Source: Topomyia yanbarensis (Eukaryota > Arthropoda > Insecta > Diptera > Culicidae). From it: DNA of 64,000 bases. The notes under the pieces were generated by a model. It saw nothing but the letters and a program-made list of their open reading frames with translations, made no database searches and was not told where the DNA came from. The number at the start of each line of letters is the position of its first letter. Positions within the stretch are counted from its first letter, which is position 1. Both the position numbers and the translations under genes were made by a program. Below are positions 33,975 through 44,699 of this stretch, in pieces. The DNA lies in NCBI RefSeq assembly GCF_030247195.1, contig NC_080670.1, positions 29,675,997 to 29,739,996 of the forward strand, written 5' to 3'.

Positions 33975-35830
33975 ACGTAAGCAAAGACAAAGCTGACAGC
34001 TGTCAATCGTCAAAACGACTCAAATAAAAGACAAAACAGTGTTAAATTTCGAGACAATCTTAATCCATAATGGTGAAAAAAAATGCACACAAGTGTTGCT
34101 ACAAAAAAAAAACAATAACAAAAATAAAAAACCGAAAGCCACCTCGAATAGTAATCAACAAACTTTTAAACCCAAAAATCGAACCTGAGCAAACCATTGT
34201 AACGGAGGTTGTTAAGCGAAACGCAAATTATACGAGCAAAATCCCACAGAAAACAAAAACAAACACTCACACAACAAACACTTACTGAACACGCGTCAGA
34301 ACGCAGAAGAGCGAAAACAAAATGTCAAATTATCCGAACATCTATATACACACACATACATTGAGGTGAAACTTCCAATTAATCCTCAAATCATATATTA
34401 ATATAATATCTACTTTAACGTAAGCTTAGAAAGAAAAAAAAACTGTTTTTTGTATACTTTTTGTTGTTGAACTTTCTACACTTCAAAGACGTAAAATGTA
34501 CATAAAAAAACAAATCAATTGTTGATGAGAAATCTTGTATTCTTTTTAAATCTTTTAGCGATAAACAAAACAATACAAAAGTAAAATCAAACGGTCGATA
34601 ACAAATCAAAACAAAAACGAATACACACTGGGCGTGGCCTTTTTATGATGAAGATAAACAAAAAATCGGAGATTTATGAAAAACAAATCAAGTTTTAGCG
34701 AAGCTATTCCTTAACCACCAAGAGTGACAGACATGACCCAGTCCCGCCCTGGAAAATATTTTTAGCATCATAACCGTGTGATTGATGTTGATGATGATGA
34801 TAATGACGAAACACTAACATACTCATTCACAAAAACACAGACACACACATATAGCCAACCAAATAATAAAAAAGCAAAGCCAACTAAGTTTTTCTATATT
34901 ATTATAGTCGTCCTCCATTTCTCTAATAAATCTCAAACTCAAACTCTATAGATGACTTTTTATCTTTCCAGTATTATAGAGAGACATGAACAAACAATAC
35001 AAAAAAGCAGCCTGAGCTACCACAAAGGAATAATACATGCGATGCGAGTAGGAAAATTTCTTGCTAGAAATGAGAAAAAAATACATTCTTCCGCATACAT
35101 ACACTCACTCACACACACACGATTTAGCGTAATGTTTAACCCTAAAAAAAGAAAAAAGTAAATGACGAAGAAAAACATGGTTGTACCTAGAACTTAAGTG
35201 TTGATCGATGTCCCTAATTCTATATATTATTATGATAAGCATAGAAAAAAAAACTACACAGCAAACATTACAGAAAAAATAAGGAAAATGACAAAAATAT
35301 ATATATTATATATTTATTAATTAGAAGGTTAAAAATTATTGGAAAACTTCATACTGTGGTAGCGGGGAAACTTTCAACACCCCCCGCCCCTCCCCCCTAG
35401 CTAAAACGAGAGAAGTTACTAGCGGATAGAGAAAGAAGAAAAAAAAACAAAGAAAACAATGGTAACGTCAGAAAGTGAATGTAAAACTGAAATATTGATT
35501 AAAAATTTTAAACAGCATCTCGCTCCCCGCGCACCATTGACTCGTTTCGACTGATTTGTTGTTCAACCATATCCGGGATTGAGGAAAGTCCCAAGCTCAA
35601 ACATTAACTCAACAGTATCCAACATGGCAATAATAACTCGCTCACTCGTATTCGTGCAGAAATCGATGCTCCTCTCGGGTTTTGAGCCTTTCGAGAGTAA
35701 CTACTATTTATATTTTACCCCCGCTAAGTGAGGAACTCGACACAGACGCTCAGATTTACCGTAGATAAAAAAAATATGAGGACACAAATTGTGAGACATA
35801 TTCTAGCTTTTTATTGATTGTGATATTAGA
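33975..35830 (+). other. Probable 3' UTR of the ELM2-SANT gene
   Basis: Directly after the stop comes unique, A/C-rich sequence with many AACAAA, CACACA and ATATAT runs and no transposon motif, typical of long insect 3' UTRs. AATAAA-type signals lie near 34925 (CTCTAATAAATCTC) and an AAATAAGG-like variant near 35277. The true cleavage site cannot be read from sequence alone. An ATG-started frame at 34070-34288 is Lys-rich by composition only. Confidence 0.5.
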
Positions 35831-36865
35831 TTTTTTGGATTGGAAAGTGGAATGAAACGAAGGCAGATGCAAAGCATATTGTGGCTCAAATTGGTAGTTT
35901 TCAGTAATGAACTTCCTACAAAAAAGCATGAAAGCTATAATCGGACACCCAGCGGGTACTTATTTCGGGCGAAAAGCTTTGATTGTGCTTGGTTTAACAG
36001 AATACACATCAACGAAATCTCAAAGTGTGTTTTATCAATGTTATTTATGCTCTTTATAAGTTTTATATCAACGGACAATGAAAGAACAGCGTCAGTATCA
36101 CTTTCAGTTAACTTAATGTTAAAGTTAATGAAGAGGCGTATTCCGTTTACCAACTGCTGCGTTTGAATTGCCAAAAAATATTCACAAGTCATCGGTTAAA
36201 AAACAGTTCTCTTTCGATTCCTATAGTGAAGACCTCATCGTTCATGAGTGATAGGTAAAGTAGTGGCCCTAGTGTACTTCTCTGGGGAAAACTCAGCTAC
36301 AGTGTTTTCATTATTATAATTAACTGATATTCTATTACTAAAAGATTCTTAGGTAGGAAAAGGAATGAAAGGTTGTGGGTAGGACGGGATAAGATGGCAC
36401 TTGTAGCTCAATGCTCTTTTCTCCGTGAAAATCTTAGTAAGTCCTCCTAAATGACTTCTTTATCTAACGTCTTTTCTATCACTTATGAGTATCTTTTATG
36501 GTAAAATCGTTGTTTTTAGTAAATCTGTACTTTCCGGGGCAAAAGGAGCATTCCCCAAAAACTGTCACTTTTAGTAATATTTCACTCTATGAGAAACATT
36601 TAGAAACAGGCTGTTGGACAATGTGAAAACTGTATTTTGATCACTATCTACCCAACAAAAGAAATACATGCCTTTACGGAGTTGGCCAGATGGGTTGTAC
36701 ACAATGATTGATGCAGTTGTAAAAATTCAAAAAAACTGTCACTAGATTGGAACTTTGGGCCCTTGCGATGGAAGTACCTTTCGGGTCGTGCAATGTAGTT
36801 TTCCAGCTAAACAGTTGGGTTGAAAAAACTCCGTCGATTTAGCGATTCTATAATATAATATATCA
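35831..36865. other. No gene recognised
   Basis: Mixed AT-rich sequence. Opposed frames around 35840-36190 mirror each other and show no family motif. GGGATAAGATGGCACTTGTAG near 36390 looks like transposon-derived sequence but could not be bounded. Confidence 0.35.
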
Positions 36866-37096
36866 GCGCCTTATTCTGCGCGGCGTGTGACGTGAGGTGA
36901 CTAAACTCACCTCATTTTACGTGTTTTTTTTTCGCTCGATTCTGAGAGTCGACTCGGGTGAGGTGAGATTCTCCATTGCGGTTAAATGGGTGTCTCACGT
37001 CACCCGAAGTGACTCTTCAGAATTGGGTGAGAAAAGTCACGTAGAGTGAGGTGAGATTAGTCGTCTCACGTCACACGCCGCGCAGAATAGGGCCGC
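36866..37096. mobile_element. Foldback MITE with 25-bp perfect inverted core
   Basis: The 25-bp block at 36872-36896 (TATTCTGCGCGGCGTGTGAC and on) is the exact reverse complement of 37065-37089. Outside it GCGCC pairs with GGCCGC with one indel. Inside, the arms continue with few mismatches for about 30 more bases (GACTAAACTCACCTCA against TGAGGTGAGATTAGTC). Total about 231 bp, arms about 57 bp. The interior repeats GTGAGGTGAG-type motifs and has no coding capacity. Flanks are TATA-rich, so the target duplication is ambiguous. Confidence 0.85.
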
Positions 37097-37107
37097 AGGA
37101 TATATTA

Positions 37108-37950
37108 TATAGGGGAACCCGGGGCTATTCGGACCTACTTAAGCAAATCGCCCTTTTAGGTGGATAGATGATACAAAATTTACCGGTCAAAGGTCCTAAT
37201 TGTTAGTTTGAAACCTCAGCTACATTTTGGTGTCATAAAAGGTTCATTTGGACCACTCAATGGCAGCGCTAGGCGACGATTTGCAAACCTCTACATTTTT
37301 CCATACTTTTACAATGTAGGGGTAATTCGGACCAACAGCGGCAATTCAGGCCGTCATTTTTCTTTAATTTTTTTGCAATGGAATTATCTTTACCTATGAA
37401 ATATTTATAAGAGACACTTCTTAAGAAGCAAAAAAATAAAATAAATTGCTTTACAAAAACTTATTCTGGTAAGTCACAGATGTCGATTGGCGGCCCATGT
37501 ATTTTCTTTGCTGTGGCGTGCGCAATGGTCTGCGCAGCCGCAAGCCGCTGAACGTTGGTTGATGGAATAGGGGGTCCGTATAGCCCCGTACGCTCATTTC
37601 GCACAGAAGTGGTGAGCGTCTCGAAAATATCTGTGTTTTCACCCAAACAAAAATCATTCCATTAAATAGAATCCTCAAGTTTTTCAAGACACTTACTTAT
37701 TACCATCATAATGATTTTACTTTACTTATTACCATCATAATGATTTTTGTTTTGAGTATGGCAAAAAAAATGAAACACGTTGTATTTCCTTTCTACAAAG
37801 AACAAAGAATCAAATTCAGCTCTCAAAATTAATGTTTCAGAATAGCGGTTCCATGAATATGTACGATAGTCAGAAAGTCTTGCTATTTTCTGAAAAATCG
37901 AGGTGGTCCGAATTACCCACACTGTCTTAATAGCCCCGGGTTCCCCTATA
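37108..37950. mobile_element. Non-autonomous DNA transposon with ~22-bp perfect TIRs
   Basis: TATAGGGGAACCCGGGGCTA, then TT, at 37108-37129 is the exact inverse of 37929-37950. The element is 843 bp. Subterminal copies of GGGGTAATTCGGACC (about 37318) and GGTCCGAATTACCC (about 37903) add a second inverted pair, and TTCGGACC recurs at 37128. There is no transposase frame. The AT-rich flanks suggest a TA or TATA-type target, but the exact duplication is ambiguous. It lies only about 12 bp from the preceding MITE. Confidence 0.85.
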
Positions 37951-38479
37951 TATATTGACTCGATTGACACGTTCCCCCTGTTACTCGGAGATTTGTGCCT
38001 TGCCGTGTCATCTCATCACTCTCCTGATGGGAAGGAAACTGGAGGTGACAGAAAAAAACACAATACAATCACAACACAAAACAAATGTACAGCAAAGATG
38101 CATTCACTCGCGAAGGAAGATAAAGCCTATAGCTTTTTACCGCACTGGGATACGAGAGTCCTTGACTTTTACCTACATGTACATAGGCAGACTTTTACCT
38201 CCATGACTGCTACCAAGGTAGTTACATATCGAATAATGAGGCTCCGTGATCGGATTCACAAAGATCACACGAATTATACTCAGCACGTTGAATAGTAACC
38301 ATGTGAAAATTGAGTTTGTAATGTTTAGTCAGTGCCCTGACTAAAATACTGCAATTGTGCCTGGAAAAATTATTTGACATTTTTGGACTCACATTCGGCA
38401 GAAATTTTTTTGTTTGAACGCAAGTTTACAATGTACTTCAGATAACGAGCTACACCAATGGTAGGCATGTTCGGATGCA
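37951..38479. other. No gene recognised
   Basis: Short overlapping plus-strand frames (37903-38295) start inside the preceding transposon and show no domain. The sequence leads into the 3' end of the minus-strand LINE at 38480. Confidence 0.35.
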
Positions 38480-39647
38480 GCCCAAAAGCGAATATAGTAC
38501 TTCATTCCACTTATCGACTGTAGTAGAACGGCTTTTGAACCAACTCAATCAGTTAGGCCCGCCAATTCGTCCGCCTATTCATTTCCAGTAATACTAATAG
38601 ACATTATGAAAAATGCTAAGTTCTCGAATCTGCCGAACTAAGTGCTGTGAGAGCAGCCTGACTGTCAGTGAAAAAATGAATTCCTTTAGTGTAAATTCCC
38701 TGTTGAAGTGCCGATTGTACACCACACAAAAGTGGGAAGATTTCTGCTTGGAGTACGGTTTCGTATCTACTAAGCAAAAAGGGGTTGACCTAATCTTATT
38801 TCACGACAATAGCCACCAGCATTGGCTCGGCTCTTCAACAAAGAACCGTCAGTGTAACTAACTGCGTATTCTTCAAGCTTTCGCTGCATCCAGCCAGACA
38901 ACCTTTGCTCGCGAGGAGGAATTTTCACATTGAATGATTTGAAAGGAAAACTGCGTGTAAGTGAAAGGCCACTGGGAGCAAGTATAGCCCAAGTAACCGT
39001 TTAGGGCCATAGTCTTGTTGCACGATCTTTTAAATCTATTGTTTCAGAAAAACGTAGTGATTTTATGTTCAAGAGTGCCTCTAGAGCAGCAGTAGATATT
39101 GTTGTGAACGCACCAGTAATCGCCATCAAGACAACCCTCTGATATATGGTTTAACTTTGCTTGGATTGTTGTGACTTCTCCCTTCTGTCACCACATCAGG
39201 TCCAACAATAGTTGTGTAGATGTACATGGGTTTGAAGTCCTCAAGATTTGCCGAAAGTCCGGCTACATTAACCGGGAACCATGCAAGCTTTCGTGATTCT
39301 GAAATCGATGTGAGCTGACCAATTTAGTTTTGATTCATGAAATCAGAATCAAAGAATCGCGACGGACGAGATCCAGGTATAATCCATCATTGCTTGAGCA
39401 GCATAATTCATATTTTATTTGGATTAACCGGATAGTCCAATATGAAGACATCATTGGTGAACAACAAATGTGTTAATGCAAATAGCGATTATCATTATAT
39501 GATAATCTAGAGCGAAAGCATATGTCGGAAACCCAAGCGCACTAAGTTTCCGCAACAAGTCATCGGTGAAAAGGTTCCATAGAAGTGGTGACAGCACACC
39601 ACCTTGAAGAAATCCGCAGACAGTCAGTTTCCTAATCTCTAGTTGTC

Positions 39648-40374
39648 TTAAGGAGTTACCTTTTTATTTTTCAGGAAATCGATTTTTGTATTACTTTATC
39701 TGAAAGTATTATTCCTCCTTGAGAGTATTTTCCCAAATTTTTATAGCGATCCGAAGAATAGACCGAAGGGTCGAGCGCTTCCGAACGCGCTTCCTCAACC
39801 AAGAGCAGTGGTAACTTGAAATTTTAAACTTGATTATCTCGAAATGTCGTTTTTTCCAAAAATGGTTTTTCCTTTATCACGATTGCCAGAAAACCACTTA
39901 ACCGAAATTATTCAATTTTTGCTTTCAAATGATCGTTATTAATTTTTCACGTACCTTAACGATTCCTTTTTTGAGCATAAATTTTTGTTTTGTAGTTGAG
40001 AATTGTTTAATGCAATTTTTAGAGCTTAAAACAGCCATTTTTTTTTAGGAAAAACGTTCCCGAATGCAGGAAGGTCGGTTCCGACAGCATGAAGTAACAA
40101 GTTACTTTACGCTCGTCCGGACGTGCCGCAGACTCAGGTGATTCGCATTTCTAATGCCAAGAGATCCTGACTTCTGCGGTAGCAGACAAAGGGTTAAGTC
40201 GCCGGTAAACTCTATGCTTGCTCATATGACCCTTTTCCATGCTTTTCTCAACTTTCTTCCGTCAACTCCTTGCTAATAATATAAGTTTTATGATATGATA
40301 TCATTGCTTTATGCCTTTATGTAAATTTAAACTTTCTTGGCATTTTTCGCACAAAAAGGTATGTAACCCCTTAA
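39648..40374. mobile_element. TTAA-flanked non-autonomous element inserted in LINE A
   Basis: TTAA at 39648-39651 and TTAA at 40371-40374 bracket ends GGAGTTACCTTTTT and AAAAAGGTATGTAACCCC, which are imperfect inverted repeats. Removing the element with one TTAA rejoins the LINE A reverse transcriptase in frame: minus-strand codons read TSLR|QLEIRKL, matching SSLRQAEIRKL of LINE B. TTAA targets are typical of piggyBac-type transposons; no transposase is encoded, so it is a MITE-like passenger of about 720 bp. Confidence 0.85.
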
Positions 40375-40849
40375 CGATGTCGGTTGCTAAGCATTGCGTG
40401 TATCCAGTTCATGATACATAAAAGGAATCTGTGACCTCATGCTGTTTCCAAAACGGATTAGAAATACACGTTGTCAAATGCAAGCACCTACAAACTCCTA
40501 AGTTTGCTTGCTTTTGCGAAAAAAATTCAATGTTGTAGACAAGATTGTGTAACGGGATGTTAGTAGACTTCCCCCGCTAATATGCATGTTGCATTGCATG
40601 TAGCGGGTGCTCATCCAAACTAACATACTGGATATGATAGTCCATTAAACGTTCCACTGATTTGAGAAGGAAGGAGATCAGACTGATCGGTCTAAAGCGC
40701 TTTGCCTCCTCATAAATCGCGCGACCACCTTTTGAAATAAATTTCACAATTATTTCCCGCCGCGCTTACGGAATGTATCCGGTTGCAAGATCATAATTAG
40801 GAACTTTTTTCAAAATATGCTTAAATACCAGAGTGACCGGTAGCATTTC

Positions 40850-41148
40850 AAATGCTATTTACCATAAAAAGTAGATTGCATTTGAAATACTAAATTTTTC
40901 GATTTGAGATTTATATGTGATTACTAATTTCTATCTCCAATCAGCCGAACTAAGTGCTTTTAGGGCAGCCTGACTCTTAGAGCGAAAATAAATTGTTTTA
41001 CCGTGAAATACCCCCCCCCCCCCCCCTCTTCCCGTTGATTGTGCGTCACACGGAAATTTGTGCTTGAAATGCGCGGTACAATATCTACCAATCGAATGGG
41101 ATTGGTCTGCTCTCATTTCACGACAATACGCACCAGTTCATATCAACT
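40850..41148 (-). mobile_element. Extra RNase H-region fragment of the same LINE family
   Basis: The minus strand reads QSHSIGRYCTAHFKHKF, then a poly-Gly run made by 16 consecutive C (41011-41026), then SKSQAALKALSSADWR. This is the RNase H domain of a related LINE, expected after the RT and not here. It sits between IIPVLL and DLATGYIP of LINE A, so it is an insertion or rearrangement. Edges are approximate. Confidence 0.6.
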
Positions 41149-43105
41149 TTAAAGTAGAACCGGAATGATTCCATCTTTTCCTGGAGACTTATACGGAGCA
41201 AAACTTTCAATAGCCAATTTGATCGATTCGGTTGTCACAAGCCTAGGAACAAATTTCCAAGAATCTGAACTACCTGAATAGAACTCAGGAAAAGTCGACA
41301 GTGATACAGCCTGAAAAGTGTGTGTGTGTGTCAAAAAGACAGTTGAGTCTTCGTTAGACAACTATTCACCACTAGTAGTCCTAAGTGAACTGACATGAAC
41401 GGCTTTCGATTTCGCAAGTAACATCTTCAATCTACTGGTCTCGTTGAGACTTGAGACATTTGTGCAGAGGTTTTTTCCATCAATTTTGCTCAGAGAACTG
41501 GAGAGTATTTCAGTATGCTTTGCGAGCCAACTTAAATGCCTCCAACCCTTCCCTGATTCTGCGATTCGAAGCTCTTCTACATAACCTTTGGAGTCGAACA
41601 AGTCCGGCATTCCATCAAGGGGTTCCTCTAGAAGCACGCATAACTCAAAACAGACAAAACCCCTTGGTATGCTGCTACTATGAGTCAGTTTGTTTTACCC
41701 ACGATCTCATCCAAGTCATTTGGAGATTCAATCGTCAGAAGATACCCATGAAACTTAGTTGCCTAAAGTCCTCTTCGTAGATTTAGGATTACGATATGTG
41801 ACAATATCTAGCAAGACGTTTAAACGATCAAAGACGATGTACTTATGATTAGATAACAACGGTTCGAGATCGTTGGGTACGAGCCAATTTGCCAACTCAT
41901 GTGTAATACCATCAGAGCAGAGAGTTACATCTAACACTTCTTCTCTGCGAGTTCGTGCAAATGTTGGGCGAATTCCTACATGAGCTATGTGCAGATGTGT
42001 ACTATACTAAAGTATTTCACCAATTCAGTGCCTCTCAAGTTTATATCTGAAGTGCCCCAGATTATGTGGTGGGCTTTTGCATCACTGGTTATTGTGAGTG
42101 GAAACCCATTTCTGCCATAGTATGATGCAACAATTTCAATAGAATCATCAGGAGCTGATTCATCATGCGGGAAATATGCCAAAATATATACATATTTTCT
42201 GTTCATGTTATTGACTGTGACAACACAAAAATCACGAGTTGTGAGGTCAGCTGCGAAACATGCGTCAATAGCACTAGTCCCAAGTATACATGCATGAGGT
42301 ATTTCCCGTGGATTTATCTAGCAATTTTTGTTGAAAATTACGAAAACGGCGGTTTTCTGTGCTGTAGCGGCTGTTCACAGTATTGACACGTAGGAATCTG
42401 CCCTGGATGCGTCACCAATGTTCGCTGAGTATATGTAATACCTTGAACTGATTTGCATTAGATGGCCAAGTAGGATAGAATAGGTTTTGTCGGACGCATT
42501 TTCACCACCCGAACACCGTTGCGAAAACCTGGGAAGAAGTTCCTCTAAGTGTCTTCCTTAACGGCATCCACTTCGTATTTTGACATGAGTTGTTTGATAG
42601 CAGCGGGATTAGTACGCAGTGCCAGGTCATGTAGCTGTATTTCAATACAGTCATTATCTGTATATGTTGGGATGTTGCATAAAATGTCATTACATTCGAC
42701 GACGTGAAGCAAATAATTCTGCTTGACTAATGTTTTTGAACATAATCTCATGACGTAGACGGTGGGGAATTGTACAGCATTAAGTTCTGCTACGATGAGC
42801 TTCATGTTAACCTTCAACAATTGCTAAACTTCACGATTCGATAGCCTTACTGGACATTTCGAAAAGTCAACAGCAACAAAGTTTGACCTGGGAATACACT
42901 AGCTTTGCATTGTCATTGACCCGTGGATCTTTTATGTTGGCTTATCCATCGCATCTTGGGGGTCATTTAGTTTGTCTATTCTTTCGCGTTATCGTTCACG
43001 TCCATGTCATCATCGATACTACTTTCTCGCAGTTCACGCTGAGAGGTTCTTATTTGTTTCTTGTTTATACGGATCGCTTTTGTAAAGCCGTCTTCATAGG
43101 TATTA

Positions 43106-44262
43106 AGGTTGGGGTACCGGTAGTACCGCTACCGAAAATCCAGGGAATGCCGACCCATTCTTGGTACCGAAATATCGGTACTTGATAAATAAAAGTACCG
43201 GTAGTTTTGGTACTATGCAAAGCTTTTGATGAGCAATATAATTGACACAACCTGTTTCAAACATTGGCTAGCAAGGTGGCATTAGAAGATTAACGAATAT
43301 AACTCCCGTTGTACGTAGCTGGATATTTTAACTATTTATTCGAAACTAAATACAAATGATATATTTTGAGCTAGCATGAATGAAATAACAATTGATTTGT
43401 GTTTCTTGGACTATCCCATAAGCAACATTCAGATTGTTTCACGTGGTTCACTGTATACCGAAATAAAAAGATTCGGGCGTAAGTAAGGCTATATACATTT
43501 CGCTGTCGAAAGTTAATCTATAAAAGAACGAACGCCGACTTAGTTCCTAGCCTCGATCCGAATAGGGCACGCAGGGATCTGACCTGAGTTTGTGCTCAGC
43601 GTTGTTTGATTATATGCGCTTTGGATCCAATGCCAGATAAGAAGGAATATGTTTCGTCATCTCACAACATGAAAATACATGGGAAGTTTCTTCAACTAAG
43701 GAACTCGAAGTGCGCGGTGCAAATCGACGTACCTTGATTTAATCATTTTAGCTCAAACATCGTTGTATTCGATGTTGTGATGCAACTTGGGCAGTACCAC
43801 ATTACACCTACGATTTAGCCGCTTCCGTTGAGAATAATCGCTATTATCACCCTTAAGGAACTGTTCCACCAAGCGCACATTTGGTCTAATACGATTTTTT
43901 TTAAAGTCAGTATGGTAATTCTCGTAGTAGAGGCACGTTTCACTGCTGTGGTTTTATGGTTTCACTGCTCAGTCAGAGGAACGATACTGTACTGTTTGTG
44001 CAGTGGATAAGTAACGAGCAGTAGAATTTGATTGCTAAAACAGAGCAATTTTTTACTTCTACTCTAAAATTAAGATTAAGGTAAGATTAAAAGGTAGACT
44101 GAAGCACATAGAAGCTTACCAATAAAAGTATATTTTTGAAGCTTTGGTGTTGTTTTGTTCTTTTTTTATAAGAACATTCCGGTACCAGTATTTTCTCGAT
44201 ACTACCGGTACTGAGGGATACTGGGTTCTCACCGAAAAGGGTCATTACTAGGGACCCTAATC
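43106..44262. mobile_element. Element with GGTACC-rich ends, flanked by 7-bp GGTATTA repeats
   Basis: GGTATTA occurs at 43099-43105 and 44263-44269. Between them the left end (AGGTTGGGGTACCGGTAGTACC) and the right end (GGTACCAGTATTTTCTCGAT, then TACCGGTACTGAGGG, ending GGGACCCTAATC) are rich in GGTACC/ACCGGT motifs in opposite orientation. The outermost inverted match is weak. The interior (about 1.1 kb) is AT-rich with no recognised transposase. A partial right-end copy lies at 61140-61245. Confidence 0.55.
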
Positions 44263-44274
44263 GGTATTACTTCT

Positions 44275-44500
44275 TTATTGATGATACTAGTTGTTGGTTT
44301 GGGAGTTAGTTACATGTTTTCCGTAGTTGGCTGTCTGGTTACATAATTGGCATGTAGGAGTCTGCCCGGGATATGTGACCAGCGTTGTTTGCTTATTGGT
44401 TACGCCATCCTTCGGTGATGGTCCAACCATCGAATCATGACTGTAACTAATGAAGTCAGAGAACTTGGCCCTAAACCCACTACTCTGTTATCCATGTACG
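44275..44500 (-). mobile_element. LINE ORF1 zinc-knuckle remnant
   Basis: The minus strand reads TLVTYPGQTPTCQLCNQTAN, then YGKHV, near 44390-44320. This matches the knuckle region LVTHPGQIPTCQYCEQPLQH of LINE A at about 42430-42360. It is a second, separate fragment of a related ORF1; the flanking sequence is too decayed to bound it. Confidence 0.45.
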
Positions 44501-44699
44501 CTTCGTGAGCAGATCAACATTTTTGTACATGATTTAGTTTCTGCACCTTTATACCAAGTTCAGTCCCAAATTTGAGCACAACGTAGCTTACCTAAAGAGG
44601 ATATAGTTGCAGCCAAATTTGCAGTGTGATACTGCTTTAGTGGAAAAGCTCACAGGTCACGGTAAGGTACAGTATCATGCCGAGAATGTTTTCAAATTA

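Larger units (their letters stand above)
38480..43098 (-). mobile_element. LINE A: I/R1/LOA-like non-LTR retrotransposon, broken by insertions
   Basis: Read on the minus strand. ORF1 tail at about 42820-42360: DLALRTNPAAIKQLMSKYEV, then a CCHC knuckle PTCQYCEQPLQHRKP. Endonuclease at about 42320-41755: FPHDESAPDDSIEIV, then SDAKAHHIIWGTSDINLRG, then NPKSTKRTL. RT start at 41360-41152: SFAPYKSPGKDGIIPVLL. RT middle at about 40840-40380: DLATGYIP, FRPISLISFLLKSVERLMD. RT palm at 39647-39480: EIRKLTVCGFLQGGVLSPLLW; the FADD box is mutated (FALD). Thumb near 39150-39050: LMAITGAFTTISTAALEAL. RNase H at about 38850-38620. Stops and frameshifts abound. It is interrupted by a TTAA-flanked element (39648-40374) and an extra RNase H fragment (about 40850-41148). 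Same family as LINE B at 57540-60996. Confidence 0.82.
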
